64,000 nucleotides of DNA from Blasia pusilla (GCA_050084515.1 CM114273.1:44020001-44084000); one strand, 5' to 3'. Shown: positions 46,428 to 57,862, numbered from the stretch's first letter. Program-made: numbers and translations. Notes: a model not told the origin generated them from the sequence alone.

Positions 46428-49400
46428 TCAGCGAGATGCTGGACGTTTAGATGAATTGGAGGGTGGTTTGAGTGGTGATTTGGCCTTGCCGAGTTGAGCA
46501 GCTGTTTTGGCAAAAGGCTGTGGAGGACTAAATTGCAACCCCTCCTTCGAGGTTACCAATACTTTCCTGGTTTCATTGAGCCCTGCCGGTTCTGAAATCT
46601 CTTCAATAAAAGTCTCTGTCTTAGAAAACAATTTGCTAATGGCTAATTCCAAAGAATCATCTTGGATTGTGCCATCCATAATGCCTTTCTCCATTTCTTC
46701 ATCCCAAGTTGACAAACCTGAACACATCACACATTTGATCATTGAGTTCATACATCCAGCACCTTTAGAAAGAACAGACCATATCAGGTTGATAACCTAC
46801 CATCATGTTACTCTTGACCCTTCAGGTTAGTACGGTGCCCAACGTGAATCAGGACCTAGATGAAGATACCAAAGCCTGCTGACGCCCAGTGACCAAAAGA
46901 ACACCCAAAGTTGCTACTGAGGCCTACGCATATTCGGATCTGCAACATCTGGAGGAGAAAACCCAAAAGAATCCTACACCACGCCAGTGTAAACCTCCAG
47001 CTGCAAAAGACATTTTCGTCGTTATCAAAGCAGTTGTACAAAGCTTGAGAGGCAAGAGAGTGTCCTAAGGGGTAACCACATAAGCGTCCACAATTGCGAC
47101 TGATATCAAGAATCACTGCATTGATCTTACCAGCCTCTTTAAAAACCGTATAAATTTGTCGCTTGAGCTCCCTGATCAACCTCAGAAAATCATTCTCAGT
47201 GAACTGGGCAAACATGTCATCATATTGATTATCTCCGTCCTCGTCATCACTGTCCATGAATGACCCGAGCCTTGCTGCCGCAGCAGACTCTATCTCCTGC
47301 ACCAGAGTTGCCAGATATCAACACATGTGCTTCCGTGGTACCTTCTAAGGCTTCCCCATCTGCGAAACGAGTCCCAATTTGTTGCTAGCTATCACAAGCT
47401 GCATCCCATCTGGGAGAAACGGTCAGTAGGGATGCAGCTTGGAGACGGTCATTTGGGGCATAAAGGCAGAGCTCTATGGACACAAAGGAACCTTGCGTTT
47501 CCGTTGATTCCACCGAGCTCGGTCCTGGCCAACAATGGCAATGAACTGCCCACAACAGAGAAGCCCCTCCTCGCGGATGGCACCGTTTCTGGTTGAGCTA
47601 GAGGAGGGTATCCACATATCTGTTCTTTTGAAGACCTGACACCAGAGAGTGCACGTGCTCATACTCAACATTCCTTAGGGAGAAGAATAGGAGTGTACCG
47701 CATTCAGGCCCTGGACCTTCCGGAGCAATTCTGCATGTCTTTCCCGAGCAGCAAGAAGTGCAGGGAGGACAGGATCGACTTCTTTGGGCTGAAACTCCAA
47801 AACTTCTTGGGTCTTCATGAACGCTTTGATCTCAATTATCTTTTCGTACTTTTTGGTGTATGGTTTGGAGATAAACTTCGTTATATTATCATCATCCTGG
47901 ATACTAAATATCTCCCTTAGACTTTGTTCCTGCGGTGCGCTTGGACAATCAGGAACAGATGTTGGATAGGTGCGAAAGGAGATAAACTTCTCGTCAGGTT
48001 ATGGGCCCATAAATCTTTCACTTCTCCATTGATGAGACAGGTTCATGAGCATGTGATCTGTTGATAAGTCTAATATTCTTGTGTGATATCAGAACAAACG
48101 AGGTATCCCATCCGTGACTTCGGCATGCAGAAGAAAATCAGTTCAGAGATCACATTAGTATCCTGACCAGTATTCCCATGTGGGTCTCCTGATTATCTCT
48201 CCACTCCTAAATAGAGATCTACAATGATGACTTAATTCGCTTTTCGAACTTTTCGCTGTATGGTGTTGTGACAAACTTCGTCCTGCTATCATCATGCTGG
48301 ACGCTGAATATCCCCCTTAGACTTTGTTCCTGCGGTGAGCTCGAACAGTCGGGAACACAGTTGTTGTGGGACTGTTATCGACCGACTATCCGGAGGTTCC
48401 ATTAAGGAGACTATGTCTAGTTGGAGCAGACGTGTGAAAGGAGATGTAACTTCTCAAAAGGTTATGGGCCCACAAACCTTTCAACATCTCCAAAGCCAAA
48501 TCGATGAAGAGGGAGGTTCGTGGGCATATAACCTATTGATAAGTCGAATCTTCTTGGGAAGTATCAGGACAAACCCCAGGTAACCAATCCATGGCTTCAG
48601 CGAGCACGACGGGCAAATGGGTTCACAGCTCACTTTCCCAACCAGACCAGTGTTCCGATGTGGCTCTCCTAATGATCTATCGACTTCTACACAGTAAATA
48701 CGAGGGACGCGACACATATTCTCACTTCTTGACCCCAGACGGCACATTTATTCAGCATCCCCTGGCTGAAGACAATCACTTGGATAGCTGAACAAAACGA
48801 CGTGCCTCCTAGTCATGCACTAACATACATAGAGCTCAGGAGCACTTCTATCTCTCTCTCTCGGCAGATATTAGGCTCAATCACTCAGCTCTCTCTGTCA
48901 GATGTTGCAGGCTCCATCTCTCCTCTCTTCACCAGTTCATCAGATCTCAGGCTCCGTCTCTCCTCTCTCTACCAGTTCACCAGATCTGAGGCTCCATCTC
49001 TCCTCTCCACCAGTTCACCAGATCTTTCGGGTTCAGACTCTCTCCTCCCTACCAGTTCGCCCTCCTCAGCAGAACCGACATTACCACACCCCAACACAGC
49101 ATGAGACATACTCAGTCCGCCATAGCTCACCACAACTCTTCCCAGAACACCACAAGCTCTTAGAACGCCCGGGTAGAGCCAAGCAGAGATATTATATATA
49201 TGAGAGGAGGCATGATGGCGGCTAACCCTAATCCGAGATTACCCTAGAAGATAAGGGTATTAGTATCCCCCTAACTAGATTTGCCTTAGGGCATGACTAA
49301 AGGATAAAGAGGACTACACGAAAGCAAGCAGAGAGATATTATCATGATAATCCTAATTCGAGATTACCCTACAAGATAACAGGTTGCATGAGATGATCCC

Positions 49401-52400
49401 ATCGTGGTAGGCCGATAAGTGGGTGCCATCTGGAAGAACATTAACAAGAAGTGCAATGAGATTACCATGGGGATGATTTAGGTCTAGTCAGAATGTACAA
49501 GGTTCAGTTGTGACCGGGAAGGAGGGTCCTTTGTTTATGTACATTCGTCAGGGGCAGAGTGGGTCTCTTCATCTGCAGTCGTTTCTGCTGCCTTTCATCT
49601 AATTTAAATGCAGTTTCAGCAAGCGGTCTACCATCGAGACCGATCCAACTCCCATAAAGCTGCCATCTCTTGTATGACTCCCCTTCTGCCTCCATTTCAA
49701 GAATCTCTGAATGTTTTGGACAATGAGGATGGCAGATCAGATGGGTCCATATTGTCTTAGCAGAACGATTTGAGACAGCACAGGAATCAGTACGAATATC
49801 ACAGACAGGTAGGATAAGGTGAGCAAAGACAGGCAGAAAGAATCATGGTAGGAACCAACCCCCTACCCACCCAGCCTCCTCTTATCCTCTGTGTGAGGAA
49901 GTCATGATGTGTGTCATTACACTTGCTTGGTTTTCTACAACCTTAAGCAGACTTTGTATTGAGGCCAGCTGAGCTCCCTGAAATCGTTAGACAAGTAACT
50001 TATGATTAGTACACTTGCTTGGATTTTTACAACCTCGATTGGGCCTTTTTACAACCTCGAGCTACACAAATCCAGCCGAGCTCCCTGGATTTGTGTAGCT
50101 GCACAAAGTCCCACAGCTGCCAGGGAAGATTGCAACAGGGTCTGGATGTCAATATTCATTGAGTGGTGCTAGACATACCCTGAAGGCCATAGATCCCACA
50201 GTCTGGGTGAACGGTGCTAGAGACTCGGATGTGTGCAGATAGAGGAAGAAGTGAAGACATTACATATGATAGGAGAGACAGCTCTCTCATAAGAGTGTGA
50301 CTGCTGAACATACAGAATGTTGGTATTGACTGTCCAGGTATCGACCAAGAAGCTCGTTACAACTCTATCTGCCTTACCTGATTCGAATCCCCAATACACA
50401 TTACTTACTGGTGCAGAAGCTTTGGGCAGTGAATCTGGGCTACTGAACGTGATGATCAGCTCTGGTGTTGGCAGTTTCAGCACTGGCTGTTGCTCTTGGT
50501 GGTGGTGTGAATTTCGCTAGGTGACCTGGTATTGACTGGAGGTTTCATCCCCATTATCACATAATATGCAGGACATTGGGTGTGTTCCCATCCTACTACT
50601 TTCCTGGCTCAGGGTTTTAGGGAGTGGAGCCAGAGATAGTACTACTGCACCGACAAACCCGCCTCGTTTCGACAGCTGAGATGATGAATAGATAAGTAGA
50701 TGGACGAGGTTGCAGCAAGTTCAGGGCCAGGGAGAGAGATTAGAGAAGGCATCCTCAGGAAGAACAAGAACAAGAACAAATGGACTTGAACCGAACTGCA
50801 AACTAGAACTCAATGTGCAGCAGTACATTTCCACTCTGATAATGTTGCTGTTGGTACCACACCAGATATAAGACGCTGAAAGTCATCCCGTTGCTCATAG
50901 AGTGCATAGCAGTCCTCAACCAACTCAGCCATCTGGTTGATCTTTTGGTGAAGCTCTATGTCCAATTTCGCACTGAGGATGTCAAACATGTCATGCTCAG
51001 TTTTTAGGCCTTGCATTTCTGCTAGAAGGCACTTGTTGTAATAACAACACGCATCCATATCTCCCATAGCCTGAAAGATGCATCAGAGAAGACCCATTCC
51101 ACAACACAAAACACCCAGATTAGACTGCAGATATTGATCATTCGACTGCATTTTGCCACCACTGGTAACTGGAAATGTGGCACCTTAATTCCAGAAGACA
51201 CTGCATGACACTCGCCCACTTTTCTTTCTCGACCTTTTGACATGTGCTGATTTGTGCTGAAGTCAAATGTGACGATCATATGTCCACTCCACTCCAAATC
51301 GTCCCGTTGCCAACCCACTGACCTTCTCCAATCGATTCTCCAAGATGCATATGTAGATCTGATTGTGGTGCTCCTTGTCTCTGGGAGCAAAAACGCCACC
51401 CATCATCTTCCTCGAATCCCACTCCCGAGTATTCATCTCCTCAGTGACACGGTCTAGTTCACTGAGTCTCTTGGCCTCCATCTCTATCTTGCCTGTCATG
51501 AACGTCACATTCTCTTTCAATCGAGCAATTTCCGCCAAAACGTCCTGTGCACAGAAGTTGCTTTCAGAAAACAAACTTGGCATTTCTTCAGATCGAAAGA
51601 TGATCGGTTGTCTTTCAATTGCTATGGTCTCCCAGCACAATCTTTCTTTCTATGGTGGCAAGGCTACAACAGGCACTGCTCAATTGCCAAGGTCTCCCAG
51701 AACACTCTTTGTTTCTATGGTGGCAAGGCTACAACACCTAATTGGAATGGTCTCCCAGCACACTCTTTCTTTCTATGGTGGCAAGGCTACAACAGTCACT
51801 TCTCAATTGCCATGGTCTCCCAGAACACTCTTTCTTTCTATGGTGGCAAGGATACAACAGCCACTGCTCAATTGCCATGGTCTCCCAGAACACTCTTTCT
51901 TTCTATGGTGGCAAGGCTACAACAATTGGAATGGTCTCCCAGCACACTCTTTCTTTTTATGGTGGCAAGGCTATAACAGTCGCTGCTCAATTGCCATGGT
52001 CTCCCAAAACACTTGTTTTTCTATGGTGGCAAGGCTACAACAGCCACTGCTCAATTGCCATGGTCTCCCAGAACACACTTTTTTCGATGGTGGCAAGGCT
52101 ACAACAATTGGAATGGTCTCCCAGCACAGTCTTTCTTTTTATGGTAGCAAGGCTACAAAAGGCACTGCTCAATTGCCATGGTCTCCCAGAACACTCTTTT
52201 TTCTATGGTGGCAAGGCTACAACAGGCACTGCTCAATTGCCACGGTCTCCCAGAACACTCTTTCTTTCTATGGTGGGAAGGCTACAACACTCGACTGGGA
52301 TGGACTCCCTATACACACTGTCTTTGCTGGGAATTGTAGAGGTGCGAAGGCTGCAGAGAAGACCTCATTGTAGTACAGATCGATTTGCTGCTGCACGCTT

Positions 52401-54512
52401 CTGTTGTCCGACAGTAGAGTTTCCAGTAGAGCTCGCTGCCTTCGCAGCACTGTCTCGCTCTCAGCGTGGAAATGCTTCTGGCTGGCCGTCATCATCCTGA
52501 ACTTCTTGTGCAGCTCCTTCATCTGGATCGCAGAAAACGCAGCTTAGTGAGCCAGAAGCGAACCCGATTGCATTCGATTCGATGAACTGCAACAACTGGG
52601 AGCACGAATCGCTCTCTTAGGCATCTGCTTAGAACTCTGGGATTCGCTTCTTCGGCCATCTGACCCTTTCGATTCCATCACCTGAGCTCCCAGTGATTTG
52701 CTCTGAGCCGTCAGGTCCCGATTGGCGACTGCAGATTGGGTTCTCGGGGAGTGAGGGCGGAGATCGATCTTTCATGGGTTCCTTTTCGGGTTCGTCGAAA
52801 CACGCCATGGTGCTATACTACTGCCAGAATCGTAGGCGGTTGACAGCCGGATCTTCATGCAGAAGGACTCGAAATTGTAGGCTTTCATAATCACTACTGG
52901 TGCCTTCCACGCAGTCGACTGCCGATACCAGATTCGAACGTAGGGATTCGCAAGCAAGGATCGCCTTTACGATTCCGATCAGGTCGACCACCCCCACGAT
53001 ACTTCGAAGGTTTCGCTCGCCATTACGATTCCCATCGGATCTACCATAACCACGATTCGTCGCAGGTTTCCCTCCCGCCTACGATTCCGAGCAGATCGAC
53101 CTTGATCATCCACGATACTTGGAAGGTTTCCTTCGCCATAACGATTTCGATCAGACCGAACATCACCTCGATACTCAGAAGCTTTCCCTAATCGGAAGGT
53201 TTCCCAACTTCGAAGGCGTCTCTCGCCGTTAGGATTCCCATCAGATCGAACCATCGCCACATAACTTGGAAGGTCTCCCTCGCCATACCTATTCGGAGCA
53301 TAACGATTCCCATCAGATCGACCATGACTACAAGACTACTTCGAATGCTTCCCTCTCCATTACGATACCGATCAGATCCACCACGATCACAATACTTCGA
53401 ATTCTTCCCTCGCCAGAACGATTTCGATCAGATGGGCCTTCACCGCGACGATAGGAAGCTTTCCTTATTAGGAGGGCTTCTTCCCCATTACGATTCCGAT
53501 CGGATCTAGAGCGAACATGACTCCTATACTTGAGAGGCTTCCCTCGCCAAACAATTCCGATGAGATCGGCCATCGCTACGAAAGTAGGAAGCTTTCCCTA
53601 AATGGAAGGTTTCTCTCGCCATCACGATTCCGATCAGATCGACCATGACCAGTATACATCGAATGCTCTCGCCATGCCAACTCCGATCAGATCGACCATG
53701 ACCAGTCTACTTCGACTGCTCTGCTTCGAATTCTCTCACTATCACGATTTCAATCATATCGACCATGACCAGTATACTTCGAATTCTCTCACCATATCAA
53801 CTCCGATCAGATCGACCATGACCAGTCTACTTCGACTGCTCTCGCCATGACGATTCCAATCAGATCGACCATGAATAGTCTACTTCTAGTCCTCTCGCCA
53901 TCACGATTCCGATCAGATCGACCATAACGAATCTACTTCGAATTCTCTCCCTAACACGACTCCAATCAGATCGACCATAACGAATCTACATCGAATTCTC
54001 TCGCTATCGCGTATCCCATCACATCGACCATGACCAGTCTACTTCGACTTCTCTCGCCACCACGAATCCGATCAGATCGACGATGACCAGTTTACTTCGA
54101 CTTCTCTCACCTTCACGATTCCGATCAGATCGACCATTTGCAGTCGACTTCGACTTCTCTCGCCATCACCCTGCCAATCAGATCGACCATGAACAGTTTT
54201 CTTCGAAGGCATTCCTTCGCCGTTCGATGTCGGAATTGGCAGAGGAGAGAGAGAGAGAGAGAATCGGATCACCTCTTCTTCGGGCGGGATTTTTGGAGGG
54301 GCGGGCTTCGGCAGAGACGGCACGGGGAAGGCTGCAGCGATTCCCAAGGTGGTGGGGATGTTCTGGGGATGCAGCGGAGGCTTGATGGCCTGCAGAACGC
54401 CAGGGGTGGCTCTGCGCGATTCGAGTGCGCTCTTGGGGCTCTTGGGTTCGGCATCGTCTTCTTCCGCCGTGAAGTGCACCCGAGCTTTCTCTTCGTGCGA
54501 TCCCGAAGCCAT
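46428..54512 (-). CDS. ODA1: Outer dynein arm docking complex subunit, ODA1/DC2 (CCDC114/CCDC63) type
   Basis: Eight exons on the minus strand join in phase to 559 residues, close to algal DC2: 54512-54273, 52522-52364, 51544-51323, 51070-50863, 49706-49543, 47929-47699, 47296-47131 and 46717-46428. The N-terminus (1-80) is Pro/Ala-rich. Coiled coil begins in exon 2 (TVLRRQRALLETL). Exon 3 carries the family hallmark MMGGVFAPRD then ILENRLEK (about 180-207). Exon 4 matches the YNKCLLAEMQGLKTEHDMF segment, exon 5 the W-x-L..I..D helix, and exon 6 the KAF..Q....VD..LPALLAARE..AELLRKVQGLN segment. The tail is Ser/Pro/Lys-rich. The protein would anchor outer dynein arms to axonemal doublets of sperm flagella. 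Exons 7-8 are placed by phase and splice sites more than by similarity. The exon 5 donor (AAT|GTACAT) is weak. Confidence 0.82.
47800..48665. repeat. Tandem duplication of ~400-bp block covering ODA1 exon 6 and its upstream intron
   Basis: Copy 1 is about 47840-48200 and copy 2 about 48225-48665. Shared blocks are CCCTTAGACTTTGTTCCTGC, AAAGGAGAT...AACTTCTC, GGTTATGGGCCCA, ATTGATAAGTC and CCAGT(A/G)TTCC...TGTGG. Copy 2 has about 67 extra bases near 48360-48420. Confidence 0.8.
48219..48329 (-). pseudogene. Decayed duplicate of ODA1 exon 6 inside intron 5
   Basis: After the same acceptor (CACCGCAG|GAACAAAG) the sequence encodes EQSLRGIFSVQHDDSRTKFV, close to the exon 6 start EQSLREIFSIQDDDNITKFI. 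It then stops at TAG about 37 codons in. The similarity extends through the upstream intron to about 48660, so a ~430-bp block (intron end plus exon start) was tandemly duplicated. Including this exon would truncate the protein. Confidence 0.75.
48900..49065. repeat. ~45-bp tandem repeat in ODA1 intron 5
   Basis: Four units contain ACCAGTTCACCAGATCT and GGCTCCATCTCTCCTCTC, in direct order. Confidence 0.8.
50060..50100. repeat. 16-bp perfect inverted repeat in ODA1 intron 4
   Basis: AGCTACACAAATCCAG (50060-50075) and CTGGATTTGTGTAGCT (50085-50100) flank 9 bases. A partial direct duplication of the neighbourhood (CACTTGCTTGG...ACAACCT and GAGCTCCCTG) surrounds it. Confidence 0.85.
51623..52330. 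repeat. 65/54-bp minisatellite in ODA1 intron 2
   Basis: About eleven units start with ATGGTCTCCCAG(A/C)ACACT near 51623, 51688, 51747, 51812, 51877, 51931, 51996, 52060, 52113, 52178 and 52242, plus a diverged partial unit near 52303. The 48-base core runs through TTCTATGGTGGCAAGGCTAC. It is followed either by a 17-base tail ending CTCAATTGCC (65-bp unit) or by ATTGGA (54-bp unit). The two forms are interleaved. Plus-strand frames stay open through much of it. Confidence 0.95.
52960..54210. repeat. ~53-60-bp minisatellite in ODA1 intron 1
   Basis: More than twenty degenerate units share CGATTCCGATCAGATCGACC, then ATGACCAGT(C/A)TACTTCGA and CTCTCGCCAT. Left-hand units (to about 53.6 kb) have extra GAAGGTTTCCCTCGCC and are more diverged; right-hand units are more uniform. 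It fills most of the 1.75-kb intron. Confidence 0.9.
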
Positions 54513-54529
54513 GGCCGCTGCGTCTGCTT

Positions 54530-55110
54530 CTGATGCTTCTGAGGCTTCGGATTCTGATGCTTCTGAGGCTTCTGATACTTCTGCTTCTGCTTTTGCGTCT
54601 GATGCTTCTGATGGTTCTTTGGCTTCTCCTTATGCTTCTGCTTATGATCCTTCTTCCGCTTCTCCTCGTGATTCTAGTGCTTCTTCTTCTGATGGCTCTT
54701 TGGCTTCTCCTTCTGCTTATGATTCTTCTTCCGCGTCTCCTTGTGAATGTGGTGCTTCTCTGGCTTCTGAGGGTTCTTTCGCTTCGATCCTTCTCCGGCT
54801 TCTCCTTGTGATTCTAGTGCTTCTTTGGCTTTTGCTTCTCCTTGCGCTTCTGCTTACGATGTATTTTTTCAGCCTGGGACGTTTAGGACCCTAAATGCTT
54901 CTTTTTTTCCTTCTCCTTCTGCTTATGGTCTTTCTGATGTCTCCTGCTTTTGATGCTTCTTTTGCTTTTCCTTCTGCTTTTCCTCCTTTTTGTGCTTCTG
55001 CTTTTCCTCCTTCTTTTGCTTCTGCTTCTGATGGTGCGGCTTCTCCTTCTGCTTTTGGTGCTTCTCCTTCTTCTGATTCTGATTCTGCTTTCGCTTTCTC
55101 TTTCGCTTCT
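54530..55110. repeat. (CTTCTG)n-like low-complexity tract upstream of ODA1
   Basis: Hexamer-like CTTCTG/CTTCTC repeats extend for about 580 bases on the plus strand (GAAGCA-rich on the ODA1 strand), directly 5' of the ODA1 start codon. Open frames in it (Ser/Ala/Asp-rich on plus, Lys/Arg/Ser-rich on minus) look like repeat translations. Confidence 0.75.
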
Positions 55111-56039
55111 GCTGCTGGCGTAGGCGATGGCTATGGAGCCGAACTGGAGCACGATCGAACGCGTGTGCCGATCACGAGGGATGGGACGCGGGGCCTGCAG
55201 TCGACGGGGGGACGGTCGAATCAGTCGACGGGCCCCGATCGCCGGCGATCCCTCGTCGAATGTCCCTCTCTCCCACGGAGCCCTAGTCTCCTCCCAACTC
55301 TCCGCTCTCTCGCACGAAGTGAAGAAGAAGAAGAAGGAGAAGGAGAAGGAGAAGGAAGACGAAAGAAGAGCGCGGGAGATTCGAACGCGGAGGGAATTCG
55401 GTCTATGCGCTCTCTCTCTCCGAAACTCTTCTCGTCCGGAAGTGTCCTCCTTATTAAGGACTCTTCCGGTCCTTATGCTCCTTATGAGCATAAGCCTTCG
55501 AAGCCACCGGCGGAAGGCGGTGGTCTTTGGTGGGAGACCGGCGAAAGACGGCTCTCGTTGGAGGAGGAGGTCTTCCTCCTATGGACGGAGAGGACGAAAT
55601 ATGTTTTTTTTTTAGAATTAAAGTTCATTTTTTTGGGTATGCGGAAAGGGAAATGAGGTACATCAATATGACAAGAAGGAAATTTTATTTTTAATATCAC
55701 TATTAGGGTATTGCCAACTTATTTCTTGTGTATTTAGAGGTGGAGTCATTTGAGAGAGAGGAGAGTTTAATGGCCATGGGATCTCGTTTGCGGAGGAAGT
55801 CCTATGGCCATTTGCGAGGAGGAGAACCTCTAAAGATAACCGCCTTTCGCCAGTGGCTGCGAAGGTTTCTACTCATAGGGACTGGAAGTGTCCTCCTCCA
55901 CGAGAGTGCAAGGGAGGAGGAGGAGGAGGAGCGTTTCGGAGGTGGAGAGAGAACGCATCGACCGAATTCCCTTCGCATTTGAACGTCGATCAAATTCCCT
56001 TTTTGGATATCAACAAAAAATGAACTTTAATTCTTCTTG
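55111..56039. other. Unassigned region 5' of ODA1
   Basis: GC-rich to 55.6 kb, then AT-rich. Two similar segments (55.40-55.60 and 55.78-55.98 kb) share GAACGC..CGA(A)TTCCCT, CCGGAAGTGTCCTCCT-like and CGCCTTTCG-like blocks, partly in inverted order, suggesting an old duplication. The ODA1 promoter is probably here. No gene is supported. Confidence 0.35.
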
Positions 56040-56687
56040 TCATATTGATGTACCTGGAGACACGAGTGAAGGACTCGTGGGTGGAGAATTCAAGTCATCA
56101 TTAAGATCAGAGAAATGTGAAGTATCAAAGCTTGACACTCCCATGCTCTCCGGGTCCACATCTTGTCCTTTGGAAAGCCATTCGACTAGACCCTTGTAGT
56201 ACATTTCATCAAAGTTCGAAGATAGATCTTGTGTTGTCAAATCCTTTTTGGACATGCAAGTGTCAAAGTAAGACAACTCGCCACTTTTCGCCTCTTGTTT
56301 CCAATCATAAACCTATACTCCAAACTTAAATGAGTATCACTTGTAAAATAGTGAAATTTCATCTTCTGTATCACATTATAACAATTTGATACTGCCAACT
56401 TAACTTCTCAGCTTGATTTCGTTTATGAGAGCACTCTATTTCTTCTTGCAAGCTTGGCCATCACGAATAGGTTGTTTCATCCCGTTCTTGAAACAAAAGT
56501 CGACCACTTTTTTCCACTTTTTTTTTAAGGTGGCCATGCTAGATTGAGTAGTATAATTCAGTTCTAATCTTTCCATTTCATCTTGTTTGGCTGCAATCAA
56601 ATTTTGGATCCCAAAAGGCATCCATGGAATCGGCTTTGCATTTTTCATTGGTACTTGAGAGTCAATTATGACACAATCCTCATCCAT
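56040..56687 (-). pseudogene. Myb/SANT-like (trihelix-type) transposon-associated protein fragment
   Basis: Reading on the minus strand, the segment at 56687 gives an acidic start, then LKKKWKKVVDFCFKNG, a short gap with stops, and at about 56330-56040 a YDWKQEAKSGELSYFD stretch followed by LSSNFDEMYYKGLVEWLS. This order (K-x-K-W helix, later aromatic-x-M/L..., then NFxxxxYxxL) fits the Myb/SANT-like proteins carried by PIF/Harbinger-type transposons and their plant relatives. Stops between the two parts show it is broken. Two further minus-strand ORFs (56819-57001, 57011-57247) may belong to it but are not recognised. Confidence 0.35.
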
Positions 56688-57247
56688 ATGATTTCCTTCC
56701 TATAATGGCAAGAAAAAAAATAGTGAAATTTTTGTTGCAGAAAAAATATACCATCAGATTCGTCTGTGAGGAAAAAAATTCCAAAACCGTAGCCATAGTA
56801 AAATTGATTTGTTTCGCTCTAGCACTGCGAATCCCATGATGTCATCTTAACCTCATAAGGTTTCTTCAAAACATTAGAGTGGATTTGCTTCTTAGAATGC
56901 TCTCTTGGTGCCCTAAGCTTGGAACATAGCGAGGATTCGAGATCACGTAGGGACCTACATTCTTCCATGTCGATACTCAAAAAATTGTCGCAGTGGTGCA
57001 ATCTTCCAATTCAAACTTGTTTTCCAAAAGAAAAAATGGTTCTAATTAACAAATTTCTAATAGGTAGGGTTGCTCTTCTACATATGCATCTCCTAGCGTA
57101 CATTTTCAATGTGGTCCATCTTGATGGTGTTTCCTCTAGAAAATAATTCTCCGTTGAATTATCAGAACATTTGTTTTTGATTGTACTCAAATTGAAAGAG
57201 ACAACAATCGTCTTCTTTACACTCAATAAGCTGAAAACGAGTGCCAC

Positions 57248-57768
57248 TTGAAATTTTGTTCAAGTCAGCCATGTGTGAATAAGTTGCACAACTGTAGCTT
57301 CGCCCGATTCAGTCTTATCTCTCGTCCTAACTTCAGAGTTGGGATGTCGGAGAGATTTCACTCATTTTTTGTTCAACATATACAAATTCAGCCCTATATT
57401 CAAGAGGCTATGCGCAAGAAATGAATTCCAACTCCCTAACAAAATGTTGGAGAGGCAGGAAATCCAAAGCCACAACAACTGGATTGCATGCGTGCCGCAA
57501 TCGCTAGCAAATTGCCACCCGATCCAAGGTCTTCATGTCAAGTAGGGCAGTAGTTGATTACATGTCCTTGAGGTATTGAATGCGCATTCAATACGTGCAA
57601 TGGACGATCTTCTTGCAATGTTTGAATGGGACGCCCGACTTAGGACATGGCTGGTGCAATCGATGATAGGACTACTCCAAGAAATAGGAAGCAGTAGAAG
57701 AAATGTATGGTTATTATGACTTAACTTTAAATGACCGGCTAAAAGAATAACTCAAACTTTGACTAAAA
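57248..57768. other. Unassigned AT-rich spacer
   Basis: Only short ORFs. Nothing recognised. Confidence 0.4.
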
Positions 57769-57862
57769 TCTATATTATTAAGGGAGAGTGCCCTGTAGGG
57801 GTGCCATCTCTCCTCATGACATTTTTCCTTTTTGAGCTATAGATAATTGACATGTGTCGCTC
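57769..57862 (+). mobile_element. Second Helitron-like 5' terminus
   Basis: A|TCTATATTATTAAGGGAGAG at 57769 matches the form of the first Helitron end (TC, TATA-TATTAA, preceded by A), and GACATGTGTCG follows about 85 bases in. Downstream sequence to about 59.9 kb is AT-rich without Rep/helicase coding, so this is probably a non-autonomous or decayed copy. The 3' end was not fixed; CTAG|T at about 59777 is one option. Confidence 0.4.

Noticed and set aside
47470-47671. Minus ORF at 47474-47671 as an extra ODA1 exon
   Set aside because: No suitable donor in phase, and exons 6 and 7 already join in phase 0 without it.
51363-52500. Long plus-strand ORFs (336 and 252 codons) through the ODA1 intron 2 region
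   Set aside because: They are translations of the minisatellite; 65-bp units rotate frame, no start context or homology, and ODA1 exons lie on the other strand at both ends.
54349-55656. Ser/Ala/Asp-rich plus ORFs and a Lys/Arg/Ser-rich minus ORF around 54.3-55.6 kb
   Set aside because: They are translations of the CTTCTG hexamer tract; the minus ODA1 first exon explains the only conserved frame.
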